NCBI GenBank assembly: GCA_015680685.1
Contig: MNCI01029688.1
Span: 223,938-287,937 of the forward strand
Length of the DNA: 64,000 nt
Direction of reading: 5' to 3'
From: Gnetum montanum
Taxonomy: Eukaryota; Streptophyta; Gnetopsida; Gnetales; Gnetaceae
Shown here piece after piece: positions 42,934 to 54,818 of this stretch (position 1 is the stretch's first letter; every line of letters starts with the position of its first letter). The position numbers were made by a program, and so were the translations under genes. A model generated the notes under the pieces. That model was not told where the DNA came from and did no database searches. It was given only the letters and a program-made list of their open reading frames with translations.

Positions 42934-44240
42934 AATGTTGTCTCAAATTGATAGTCATAACATAAGAAGGAAACACATGTAACTCATCTTCAAGGGCTAA
43001 TGATATATACAACTTGCAAATGTACTTTTCTTGGGAGAGTTGAATCCATCTATCACTTTTAATTCAAAGATGATAAGAATATAAGAAAAAATTATTGATA
43101 GAATTCTAATACTTGATGGGAATAGCAACTAGAAAATAGTAAGTTTCTACATCTATTTTATTAGATCTAATGTGGTATAAATAAAAGTGTCTCTTGCCTT
43201 AGACATTAGTCCACATCTCTGTTAAAACCTTTTTCTTGACTAGTTGGTGAATATGCTTAGGACTTTTCTACATGTCCTCAAAAGAGATATTCCATTTTCT
43301 TAACCATTGCATCCCATAAAAATACCAACTATGGTCTTAAAAATCCTTAAGAACTACTAGAGAATTTTTCTTACCTTAAGATATGTAAGATATGAGTGTA
43401 TGTAATAGGAAGTGTTGGAACCCGAAATGAGTAAAACATAGGTACATCCCTAGATATATAGAAGTTTATAACTCAGTGCTACCTAGTAGAATCGAATCTA
43501 TAACCTAGGGTTACTAGGCCAAGACCCATACCACTAGGCTAACACCTCATCGTTTGAGTGTATGTAATGAGTTATCATAAGGCTTCTGCTTCTAAAGGTA
43601 ATAAATCACATTCACATAATAACATTGAGTAAGGTGTTTGCATCTTCACCTTTAATTGATCAAGAAGAAAAGTTTTTTCCAACCTTTAAATATCTTTCTA
43701 AAGTTTAGCATTGAGTCTAGGTCCCTAAACAACGCATCAATACAATACAGTAGGATAAATGATGGTTTGAAACTTTTATTTTTTGACCTTCCAAGCCCAC
43801 AAGCCTAAATCCTTGCACTTGTTTTTGAAAGCATATAAAGCCTCGAGACCTCCTACTATTTTCTCATTGATGCTCTTCCCTCACATGTAATTATTCATAT
43901 AAATGAAACTCACATATTTAAAAGAATATACTATTTGCACATTGGTACCTCCAAAATTGAAGTTATAACAATTATGTCTTGTATCCCAAATCATCAATTT
44001 TTTTTTTCTTTAGTTGTCTTCATTATGTAGACTTTTATGCAAAAGTATTTGTCTAAACCTTTGTCTCTCCTCCATTCCGTAAATAGAAAACAATCTCCAA
44101 GTTTCCTAAGATGACTTTTAACACATTCCTTAAGCATAATAAGGCTAGCTACATAAGTGGAGACTCAAACAAATTCAACAATGTCTCAGTCTTGACTAGG
44201 CTTTTGCATAACACAACATTCTTATTCTATATATTAATGA
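42934..44240 (-). pseudogene. LINE RT C-terminus, unit-2 copy
   Basis: Counterpart of 13,276-14,540. Minus-frame pieces again show VGGL.ALYAFKNKCKDLGL near 43,800 and the zinc-region-like HIRSNKIDVETYYFLVAIPI near 43,120-43,180. Both are less broken than in unit 1. Confidence 0.6.
43440..43560 (-). mobile_element. tRNA-like SINE in the LINE, unit-2 copy
   Basis: The best-preserved copy: minus strand GAGGTGTTAGCCTAGTGGTA with the B-box-like ATAGATTCGATTCTACTAGG. It is at the same position as in unit 1, so it inserted before the duplication. Confidence 0.6.
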
Positions 44241-44244
44241 TTCA

Positions 44245-44600
44245 ATGCTACCATCTTGAAAATAAATTAAAAATGTGAAGATGCTAATTTTATGTTAAGG
44301 GTAGAGGAACGTTTTGGACATTTTTGAGGTTGTGTGCTTGACTAATGTTAGTTTCAAATTTGGCTTGAACTATCTTATTTACTGGGTCACATCTATCCTT
44401 TATTTGGTTAGGGGTTGTGCTGCTAGGCATGATTTTCCTTCATCAAAGGAGAATAACAACCTTAATATTTTGACATTATATTTATTATTATTATTATTTT
44501 AGATAATGGTGTGGTGTTGTATGAGCATGGTGGAATTCAAACCCACAATCAACCATATAATACACATGAGGCTCTACCCTTACTTTAATAAGGTATGAAA
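44245..44600 (-). mobile_element. tRNA-derived SINE-like element, copy 3
   Basis: Unit-2 counterpart of 14,545-14,905. The B-box-like GTGGGTTTGAATTCCACC is clear near 44,535-44,552 on the minus strand, followed by an AAT repeat. Confidence 0.5.
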
Positions 44601-44602
44601 GG

Positions 44603-44943
44603 TGATGAGTAGTGGGTACCCCCATACCTAACCATATGAATCACAAGCATTCATGTGAAATCTGGTCAAATCCAGTAGATGGAACTAGTGTGGTATCTAG
44701 ATTATTAAGCATTGATCACAGGTTGTTATCTTCTCACTTGGACTAGTGGTAGTTTAGTCACGTATGATTTAGTCTAGAGTGAGGCATATGATTATTGATG
44801 TTATGTGACCCTTAAACTAATTGAATGATAATATAGAAATTAATTAATTAATATAATTAATAATAAGAAGATAAATTCTAAGCTAGCCTAAGGAAGATGA
44901 GTGTCCTTTCCCAACATTCTATACACATCCTAAACTCGTGTAT
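44603..44943 (-). mobile_element. Truncated minus-strand LTR, unit-2 copy
   Basis: It starts TGATGAGTAGTGGGTACCCC and stops at about 44,943, where it joins sequence equivalent to 17,223. The deletion joint replaces about 2 kb present in unit 1. Confidence 0.75.
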
Positions 44944-44944
44944 C

Positions 44945-45307
44945 CTCTCCTCTTTTCTATAGATGAAATGACAAATTTGTGACTACATTTAGTCTTAGCA
45001 AGTAAAAATGAAAAAGGATAGCAAGAACTAACCCAAGAAGTACCTCCAAGCCTAGGTCTTCTTATAGGGTATCCATAGATATCGAAAGATATCATAGAAG
45101 GGGAGGAAGTTGGCATGGCTCTCCTAGTTCTTCATCGTCATCATCATCATCATTATCAAGCTCTGATTTGGATGAGTATGCCCAAGAAAAAAGGAAAAAT
45201 GAAAAATAACCTAGTCAAAGTGATAGAAGAGATCATTACAAAGCTAGAGATACAAATGATGGATAGGATGGAGAGGTAGGATACAAATATGAAAGTGATA
45301 AATCATG
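44945..45307 (+). pseudogene. gag remnant H2
   Basis: Counterpart of 17,223-17,571: basic and Ser/Asp-rich Gag fragment with a CAT triplet run near 45,137. It is cut by the G2 LTR at 45,308. Confidence 0.5.
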
Positions 45308-46132
45308 CAATGAACTACAATAATAGGGATGTGTTGATGCATCCCTATCGATGCATGGGTTGATGTATTAATGTAATGTCTATCTCTACTTATATAAATG
45401 CACTTATGCACTGCATTTATGGCACCATTAAGTTAATAGAGTAGCCAAGATCTCATAGTTTTATTCTATCAGAGTTAGATTATTTTCTAAGTGGCCATAG
45501 TAGGACTTCAAGAATTGTACGGATCCTTATTCAAACATCAATGTACCTGAACAAGTTAATATGTTGAAAATAAGGATAAGATTCTTGGAACTCCTTGTAG
45601 CACTTAGGAATAGTTTAATGTTTCCATTCATGCACTTTATGTTCATGTTCCTAGTTAGTAAATATACTTAATAATCACACATAAGTACAACTTCCTTGAA
45701 CATACCATTAATACTTGGTAATCCCAATGGTGTTATTGCTTGGTTTGGCTAATAGCCTAACACTTGGTAATCCAATAACATTCATAATGAGTTTAGGATG
45801 TGCATGAAAGCTACACCCAGATGCTTATGTTAGGATAATTAGATTAAGGAATTAGATAGTTAATTAGATTAATTCATAATTCATTACTTTGTTTCACACT
45901 TAGATTAAATCAAATAAAGTATAAGAATTAATAAAAATCATGTGCCTTGGCTTACACTTAACCATACCCTTGCACTTACACAAGTGAAGCCAAGAAGAAA
46001 ACGAACATGTCTTTAAGTGACTAATTTTCCTATTATGCATTTGGGAGTTAAAGAACACAAAATTCAATCAAATCACTAGTGCAATTCTTGTGATTCATAT
46101 GGTTGGGCATAAGGACTACTTGCTACTCATCA
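45308..46132 (+). mobile_element. G2 5' LTR
   Basis: It begins CAATGAAC (TGATGAAC in unit 1), has ATCGATGCATGGGTTGATG in U3 and TATATAAATG at 45,391, and ends CTCATCA at 46,132. PBS-like TGGCACCATTGTCGAGGAT follows at 46,134-46,152 and matches the tRNA-Asp type at 14 of 19 bases. Confidence 0.8.
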
Positions 46133-46263
46133 TTGGCACCATTGTCGAGGATAGTGCTTGTTATCTAGATTAGTTATATTATAAATGATCACTGTAAAAG
46201 TATCAAGGATTTATCTTTTTAAAAATATTAATATTTAAGTCACACACATTATTAATTAGAAAC

Positions 46264-46831
46264 ATGTCTCCTTCACATAAAACCCATAACCTATCACATG
46301 ATGAGAACACTAGTAGGAAAAATGGTAGGATCTATATTGAAGAGAATTGAAGTGAATTACTAAATGCAAGCATCTCATATGCTCATTTAGATCCTTACTA
46401 CATTTAAAGACTACATTTAATAGATGTAGACAACCCTATAGGGGTTGAAACAAGTCCTAGAACAAGGAGGTCCTCAAGGCTTAGGGCCTTATCTAAACCT
46501 AGAAAAGATGAATCAAGGGACCATAGGCGGAGATGTAGAAGCCATAATGATTCTCCTAGTTCATCATATTCCTCTTTCTCTTCAATGTCTAGTTCTAATG
46601 AAGATGAACATAGGTATAGAGATAGAGATACACTAAAGGGTCAAGATAAAGATAAAAATAGAATGCAAAGACAAGATGAAAGACATTAAACTACGCATAG
46701 ATGAGATCATCACTATTAGATAAATAGAAATAGAGATTATCACCATGACATATTTGATGAAGGTAAATCCTTGTCGGCTACCAGGAGCATGATACAAATT
46801 AGGGAGGTAGTTCAAATACCTCGTAGGCATC
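46264..46831 (+). pseudogene. G2 gag, 5' part
   Basis: ATG at 46,264, MSPSHKTHNLSHDENTSR, then a Ser/Asp-rich linker. It is cut by A2 at 46,831 and resumes at 60,754. Confidence 0.65.
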
Positions 46832-46836
46832 AAACA

Positions 46837-47702
46837 TGATGAAGTATCTTCCTTAGGGTGCATTAACGGGATACTGCCAATGCAATCCTATCAATGTGAT
46901 CTCGTCAATGCGGTGACATCAATGCATGGTTTGATGCATTGATGTGACCATATTGACATAGTGTCTTCTCTTATCTATAAATACATGCTCACCAGCCATA
47001 TTTATGGCATCCATTCATTATTTGCTAATTGAACTCTTGCATTTTTATCTTCCCAAAGTTAGAATATTTTCTAAGTTCCCGTAGTAGGAGTAAGAAGTAT
47101 ACGAATCTTTATTGAAGCATTGATGAACCTGAGCACCTTAATGTGAATGATAATAAAGATGAGCTTTCTTCATAAACCTCAAAGCAATTGAAATTAATTT
47201 AATGTTTAATTTAAATACATTTATTATTTGAGAAATTTACTTTAATGAATTCAATTAATTAATTAGTTATTGATTAATTAATACACATTAGTACAACCAT
47301 TTTAAGCATATGTTAATGTTTGGTAATCCTAATAGTAGTTAACGGTTAGTAACCTAATAACATTGCAACATGGTTTAGGATGTGTACAGTAAATGGAAAT
47401 GGATGCTTATGTTAGTATTAGTTAAGATATTAGTTAGTTGTTAGATTAATTAAACATTTAATTAATTTATTTTTAGCACTTATGTGAATTAAGTGAAAAA
47501 TATAAAATGATAAAAATCATATACCTTGGTTACACTTAACCATATCATTGCATTGCACAAGTAAAACTAAGAAGACAATGATCACATTTGTTAGAGTGAC
47601 TGAGTATACTTAGAGAGCTAAAGTCTATGAAATTCAACCAAATTTCTTAATGAACACTATTGATTCATATGGTTGGGCATAGGGGTTACTTACCACTCAT
47701 CA
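46837..47702 (+). mobile_element. A2 5' LTR
   Basis: 866 bp. U3 motifs CAATGCAATCCTATCAATGT-type are at 46,875-46,950, TATAAATA at 46,976, and the end CTCATCA at 47,702. PBS-like TGGCATCATTGTTGAGGAC is at 47,704. Confidence 0.88.
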
Positions 47703-47853
47703 TTGGCATCATTGTTGAGGACTTTAGTTAGCTACATGTGCTATTTAGAAATTAGTAAAATTATATAATGATGTTTTAATGGACTCAAAAGTTAAGATCA
47801 TTAAGAAAGATAATAATAATAATAAAAGCACACTATTTTTCTTTCAATTTGAT

Positions 47854-50440
47854 ATGGCTTCTTCTCATAGGGGAGATTCTCCATTTCCATACAAAGGTAG
47901 ATCTAATCAATGGCTCAAAGGGTCAAAATCGCCAATTCCCCAATAATGCAAAGTCGTCTATATTGATCTCGATGAGTATGTGCTAGACTTCACCTTCATC
48001 CTAATCGATTAGTTCTTGCAATGGAGGGACATGGAGAAAAACATTGTGTTGCCACATAATCGATCAATTCTTGCAATGCTACTCCAAACTCTCATGAAAT
48101 TGGGCATCCATGGGCCCAATGCTAAATACGTTGTGTAGGACCATGACTATCAGGATTATCATTCCACTAATGCATAACGGAAGAAAGATCAGCAAGCTCT
48201 ACAAAGTGTTAAAAGGAAAATAGTTCATGAACCCTTGTTCGTAATGGACTAGAAGGAAGATAAGGATGCTTTCTCTTGGGATTCTCAAAACACTAACAGT
48301 CCTCCCTTCTTCTTTGATGAAGGAGGCCCTAACCAAAATTTATAGTCCACTGTAAAAAATCTTGGTTTAGGAAAGAACAAGTCCCATGATCATGTGGGCT
48401 CTAAAAGAGCGAGTCAAGGTAGGAACAAGCATAAGCACTAAGACAAAGATAGATATGGTGAGCATGGTTGTGACAAAAGAAGAGGGAGTAGCAGGAAATG
48501 CACCGGTGCTAGCTCTCCTTCCTCCTCACCTTCGATGTCCTCATCTTCTTCCTCCTCCAACTTTGACCAAAGCCATAAAGTACGTGACCATGATGGAGGT
48601 GCTTAGTGAGGTAGAGATGATCATAGGGCCTGCTAGAAAATTAGAGACAAGGGGCATGGACAATCAAGGAAGGCCAATCATCATCAATGAAAGTATAGTA
48701 GAGGACATCATAGGCATCATGATCATCACTAAGGCTATGACTTTGATGAGGCTTTGCTTGCAACAAGGAAAATGTTAAACATTAAAAAGGCCATGAGAAT
48801 TCCAATGAGGCATGTGAAAGATAGTAGAATTAAAAGGTTGGATATGAATAATATCCTCAGGTTCAAAAGGGGATACAACTAAGATCCAAAAAATCATCTT
48901 CAAGCCTCTCATGATAACTATGCCTTACAAAATGTGGAAAATGAATGGAAAAAAATAAAGCTTTTCCCAAGGATGCTCATGAAGGAGGCTAAAAGGTGGT
49001 ATCTGTCCTTAGAGTTGGAATCAATCAAACGATGGAGTATGATGCTTAAACTATTTAATGACAAGTATCAAATGTACTCTTGAGTGTCTAATAAGAGGAA
49101 GCATATCCAAGGGTGGAGACAAGCAACATATGAATCCTTGGATGTAGCCATGGGTAGATATTACTCTCTATTTCATAGGTGCCTAGGCCATGACTTTTCT
49201 CAGCTAGAGTAGTTCCTCCATATCATAGAAGAATTCTTGGGGTCTATGCCCAAGGGAAACTTTTAGAACTTAGAAAACATCAAATCCAAAGGTTGATTAA
49301 GAAAGTTGCTAAAGAAGAAGAAGAGTTGAGAAAAAGGAAAAGTATGGAGGAGTACAACTAGGATACTTCCATCTAAAAAAGGAAAGTCTAGTTTTATGAC
49401 AACAAGGAGGAGGCACCACTTGATGAAGCAATGCAATGTAAAACATTGCCAATCCAAAAATATATTTCTGAAATATTAGCTAAGGTAGACAAAATGTGGG
49501 ATTATTTGGACAAAAAATTCCAAACTACTCTTAGAATTTTTGAGGAGTCAAAAGAGCAAGGTAACTAAAAAATAATGAAAGAAACTGAACATGCCTATCA
49601 AAGGGGTAAGGGCAAAGCTACTACCGTTGAAGATGTTGTGGAATCTGAGATAGATGATGATGGTGGATGTGACATTTTCCACTATGAGCATCCTGAGGGA
49701 TGTTATTCCATTGTGACACATGGTGTATGTGTTGAATATAAGATGGCAAGAAGGCAAGAACATAGAAGGCTAACTTATCCTCAAGGAAACTATAGGTAGT
49801 TCCACTAACAACAAGCCTACTATCTAAGTAGAGCTCCAGCCCAACCTCCTGAGTAGTACTAGAATTGGTAACATCCACAATCATGGGGGTTGCTACCACG
49901 AAGGTAGAAATACCCTTATCAATAGCTAGATTTCTATGGGTACTATGTTCAACAACTAATATTTTTATGTGACTCTTCTAGTCATGCCTCCTTTCAACAT
50001 CACTACTACCTTTCTAAATACTACAAAGCTCAATATCCAAGAGGGGAATCCCCATTTCCTTTCTACCCTCCTCAACCTTGTACACATGTACCTCTGTCCT
50101 CAACTTAATTACTGCCAGCTCCATTCATGTAGGATAAAATTCCTTCCCAGCTATAGCAAAGAAACATCACAAGGGCTGCTAACTTACAACCAACTCCTTA
50201 GCCAAGTGGGTCAGAGAACATACCCCAAAAATGACCTTTCTTCTAAATAAATAATCCTTCTAAGCTCTCATAAGCATTTGCGACTAATGAAATTACTTCT
50301 CCCTTATCCTCTACAACCTGATTCAAGGTCCCTTCAAATAAAATGCCTTCCAAATTACATACTATAATGTTGACCCATGTAGTAATAGATTAGATTAAGG
50401 CTAGCAACCTTTGCAAGAAAAGATCTAATCTCAAAAGTCC
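47854..50440 (+). pseudogene. A2 gag pseudogene
   Basis: ATG at 47,854 (MASSHRGDSPFPYKGR). The N-terminal domain has ILAMLLQTLMKLGIHGP near 48,070. A Ser-rich linker (48,510-48,560) follows, then the capsid with IKRLDMNNI near 48,830 and ESLDVAMGRYYSLFHRC near 49,135-49,185. The zinc-knuckle-like CDIFHYEHPEGC is near 49,670-49,706, with its second Cys lost. A Tyr/Pro/Gln-rich tail ends it. Multiple stops and some indels are present. Confidence 0.75.
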
Positions 50441-50830
50441 CCTAATTTATTTGCAAATGACTTAGAATGAGCCTTGCTAAGCTCTTTTGGACTTAGATTT
50501 TGGTGTGAATTTTGTTCCCCATGAAATGTACAAATCCTAGATTCATCCTTCACTCAAGAAGAGCAACATTCCTCTTATGTTGGGAGATCAGCCCATCACC
50601 ATTCCCTTGGAATTGGTGGAGGACATTCTGACCACCATCTGTCGATGGTTCTATCCTATTGACTTCCTAGTGATTTGTAAAGCCAATTGCAAGGGGGACT
50701 TCTCCACCATCATGGGAAGGACTTGACTAAGCACAATAGATGCATAGTTGAGAATCGAAGACCTCTCCTTGAAAATTTTCAAGGAAAATGATTTTGGAAA
50801 GATCAATAGGAAGCATGTTTCATGCATTGC
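50440..50830 (+). pseudogene. A2 aspartic protease
   Basis: The protease is recognisable from ALLDLDFGVNFV (active-site DxG changed to DLDFG), LVEDILTTI, FYPIDFLVI and IMGRT. The protease is inactive as read. Confidence 0.7.
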
Positions 50831-51399
50831 AGACAATGACATAGGGTGTAACTATTTGTAGAAATTATAAACCATGAAAAGCACATCAATCAAAGCATGC
50901 AGACAATGTGCCAATGTGATAAAAATTTAAAGGTGTCTATATGCAATAACTAAAAAATAGGAGGGCACCTAGTGGATGAAAGCTAATGTAGAATGTAGTT
51001 CAACAATATGCATGAAATTAACTGAGAGTTTTATGAGTGCCTACATTAAAGGCATGGATGAACTGGAGAAAGTTCATCGTTAACTCTCTAATGATGAACT
51101 TGATGACACCAAATAGAAGAGTTGGAGATCCTTGAATGTTTTAAATAGGACTCCCTTGAGTTGAAAAAACTACCAACTGAAATGAAGTATATTTTTATAA
51201 AAAATGGTAGGCTAGTTATTATCAATGCAAATCTTACTCTTGTGTAGAAAAAGAAGTTGTTGGAGGTGATCAACAAATGGCCAACAACCTTTACTTGAAA
51301 ATATCTTGAATTCATTAGGGTTGATCCTAGGATATGCCAACACTGCATCTACATGGATCCTTCCATGAAGTGAAAGAGGTAGCCACAATAACGGTTGAA

Positions 51400-53935
51400 T
51401 CCTAAATTAAAGAAAATCATCAAAGAGGATATTAAACAATTCCTCAAGGCAAGGTTCATCTATCCCATTAAGGATAGCAAGTGGGTTAGCCCACTTGCGA
51501 TAGTGCTAAAGAAAGATGAAAAATGGAGGGTCTACATTGATTTCAGGCTATTGAACATGGCAACATAAAAAAATAAATTTTCATTATCATTTGTGAAGTA
51601 GGTGTTGGAAACCATTTCTAGGCATTGCTACTATAGCTTTCTGAATGGTTATTGTGACTATAACAAAATTTAGATTGCACCAAAACATTGAGCCAAAATA
51701 ACATTCATGAGTTCTTGGAGGATTTTCATGTATAGAAAGATGTTTTTTTACCTATGAAATACCCCTACTACATTTGAACATCTTGTCCTAAGCATCTTCC
51801 AATAGTAGATTGGTAGCAGGATGGAAGTCTTCATGGATGATTTCTCCACCTATGGGGCTACATTTGAGCAATTCCTAGGCCATCTTGAGCAAGTGTTTAA
51901 AAGTTGTGTGGATACAAAATTTTGGCTCAACTAGTAGAAAAGCCACTTGATGTTCCAGGAAGGCATTATTCTAGGATACAACATTTCAAAAAAAGGAATC
52001 AAGGTGGACCTTGAAAAAAATAAGGGTCATTCCTTGGATACATTGGCTACTATCGATGATTCATTGAGAATTTCTCTAAGATTGCTAAATTATTGGTGGA
52101 GCTAACAAAGAAGGATGCTCCATTTGTCTAGACTAAGGAATGCAAATGTGCATTCTAGTAGCTCAAGAAAAAGCTTGTAGAAACTCCAATTCTATGAGTA
52201 CTAAACTAGACCAGACTTTTCAACATCATGATGGATGCATCAAATTATGCCTTGGGAGTCATGCTCATGTAGTTGGATAATCAAAAATGTCCTTACTATA
52301 TTCATTGTGCAAGATGAGGCATTATGGATGCACAACTTAACTACATCATAATAGAGAAAGAATTAATGGTAGTGATGTTTGCCTTGGAAAAATTTAGGCA
52401 CTATGTGCTTGGATACAAGATGTTTATGCAGATAGATCATAGTCTAATTCGATTCCTCATGAACAAACCAATTGTGATCCCTCATTTCATATGGTGGTTG
52501 GTAATCTTATAAGAATTCAATCTTATGATGGTAGATCGAAAGGGAACCGAGAATGTGGTTGCTAACCACTTGTCTCAGTTATGATGGGACAACAAAGAGA
52601 AGAAGAGCCCATTATTAGATCAATTTCCTAATGAAATTATTTTTACCAACACTATAATTGAATAAATACCCATTAAATGCAATTAGTACAATCACATTCT
52701 CACCTATCTTCTCACTTATGAGATTCCACAGGAGTGGAACAATAAGAAGAAATAATAGTTTCTTAACTAGGAAAAATGCTTCATAGAGATTAATAGATAC
52801 CTTTATAAGATGTGCAATGATGACCTAGTTTGTTGGTGTGTTCCTGATGTTGATCAACTTCACATTATCCAAGATACTCATGAGGGCCCTTGTGGGGGCT
52901 ACTACCAATACTTTTCAAGGATGCTCAACACTTTGTTTGCTCCTATAAACACTAGCAATGTAATGGTTGAATGACTACTCATATGGAGGAACCTTAGTAA
53001 TGGATTTAACCACATGAGCCCTTTGACATCTAGGGCATTGACTTCATGGATCCCATCACATCCATGTTAAATGGAAAGGTATACATCATAGTCACTATTG
53101 AATATTATACAAAATGGATAGAAGCTGCATCCATCACTGATGACACATCTTCTATGGTTACTCAATTTATACAACAAAATGGTGTAAATAGGTTTGGAAT
53201 ACCACATGCACTTATTTCTGATAATGGTACTCATTTTATAGGCACTACCTTTGAAAAGTTCATGCAATGCTTGGGGGTTGTACATAAATTAACATCCTAC
53301 CACCCTAAAGCCAATGGTTAAGCAAAGGTTACAAGTATGGAAATCACAAAAATACTAACCAAAACTATTAGTAAATATAGGAGGGATTGGAGCACAAAAC
53401 TAAACAATGCCATTTGGAGCTATGGATCCACATGGAAACTTTCTATTGGCTACTCTCCCTATGAGGTTCTATATAGAAAATTACCAAGTTTGACTATGCA
53501 AGTAGAGCTCTATACACTATCAACAACTTGTGAGCTTGACCTTGACCTAAGTGTAGCACAAAAAGAAAGATTGATGAACATCAACTTGCTAGACAAGAAT
53601 CGATTGGTAGCCCTATCATCTAACAAGTTACATAAGGCATTCAACAAGTAACAACATGACCTTAGAAGAAGAAAAGTAAAATTTCAACTAGGAGATAGGG
53701 TCCTCTACTAGAATCCCACACACATATTGCAAATAAGCAAGTTCCAAATGTTGTGGAAGGGGCCTTATATTATCTACAAACGCTTTCCTTCTAGGTTTAT
53801 CTTAATATACAAACCTAAAAGCATAAACAAGAAATTGTTGGTCAAAATGTAACAAATAAAACCTTTCCATGAGCCTAAGAGAGCCAGTGATAAAAACACC
53901 TCAACGGATGGACATGCACACTTAATTTTTTATAT
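51400..53935 (+). pseudogene. A2 reverse transcriptase, RNase H and integrase
   Basis: RT with FMDDF near 51,833, RNase H with MMDASNYALGVML near 52,230 and EKELMVVMFALEKFRHYVLGYKMF near 52,360. The integrase core has GIDFMDPI near 53,035-53,058 and ISDNGTHF near 53,215-53,238, so both catalytic Asp are kept here while A1 lost both. The Glu position reads AKVTS after NG near 53,320 and is changed. RNase H and integrase are in different frames, and about 50 bp are missing in RT near 52,020. Confidence 0.88.
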
Positions 53936-54002
53936 CTCCTCCTTCTAATGTAGTCATGGCGGAGATGGCCATCCATGCTAATTAATCAAAATGGCTTCTC
54001 AA

Positions 54003-54150
54003 TTTTTTATATTTTCTATTTTTGATACTTTTTGTTTTACACAATCTTTAGTACATTTTTTTCTTTCTTAAATATTTTACAATTTCTTCTATATTTTACT
54101 TTATTTTATTTGGATTTTTCTACTACTTTTCTAATGTTTTGTTTTATTTT
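54003..54150 (+). other. T-rich tract after A2 pol
   Basis: Counterpart of 26,100-26,270. Confidence 0.65.
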
Positions 54151-54818
54151 CCTTCATTAACACTAGGACTAAGTGCAACTATAGCTATTGATTGATGATG
54201 GTTTGTACTATAATGTTATTTGATTACTGATCTCTAGATTCTATCTTTGAATTTTGGGATTAATAACTAAGACATGGTTTCTCTTTCATGATAATAATTA
54301 GTGAGTCCACATCATCCACCAATCCAAAAAACTCTATGGTGTTCCCTTGTTTTGGAAATATGTAGTCTATTCTTAAATGAAACTTTTAACGAATTTTTGA
54401 CCTTGGTAGTTTCCAAACTTGGGAAGGATTAAATGGATAGACAAGGGTGTGACTTCAAGGGGATTTGATATTCTTTATACTTGCCTACCCTATTGGGTGC
54501 ATCAGTGTTTTCATGGATTTCTCACCATTTTGCTATTGATCAATAATAGGAAGCTAAAATTCTTTGCATGGTGTGGTTTCCATCTAAAACAAAAAAAAAT
54601 AGAAAAAAAAACACAATAATGAAAATTAAAAGCACATACGTTAGAAAAAATAATGGGCTAAAAGCACTAGTTACGGGACCAAAAAGACATGTTACCCATG
54701 CTTGAAGGTCCCCTCTAACTAACATCCATCTCACTTCTTGCTTCCCTTTTCTTTTAGGAATGGTGATTAATCTATGGGGATATTCTTATGCCTTAAGGGG
54801 GTGGACCAATCTTGGAGT
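54151..54818 (+). other. A2 non-coding spacer, left of the LTR insertion
   Basis: It contains the conserved motif GTTACCCATGCTTGAAGGT at 54,691-54,709, identical to that of A1. Confidence 0.6.

Noticed and set aside
54540-54734. Minus ORF with a Phe-rich run near 54,600
   Set aside because: Arises from an A-rich stretch on the plus strand; no homology visible.
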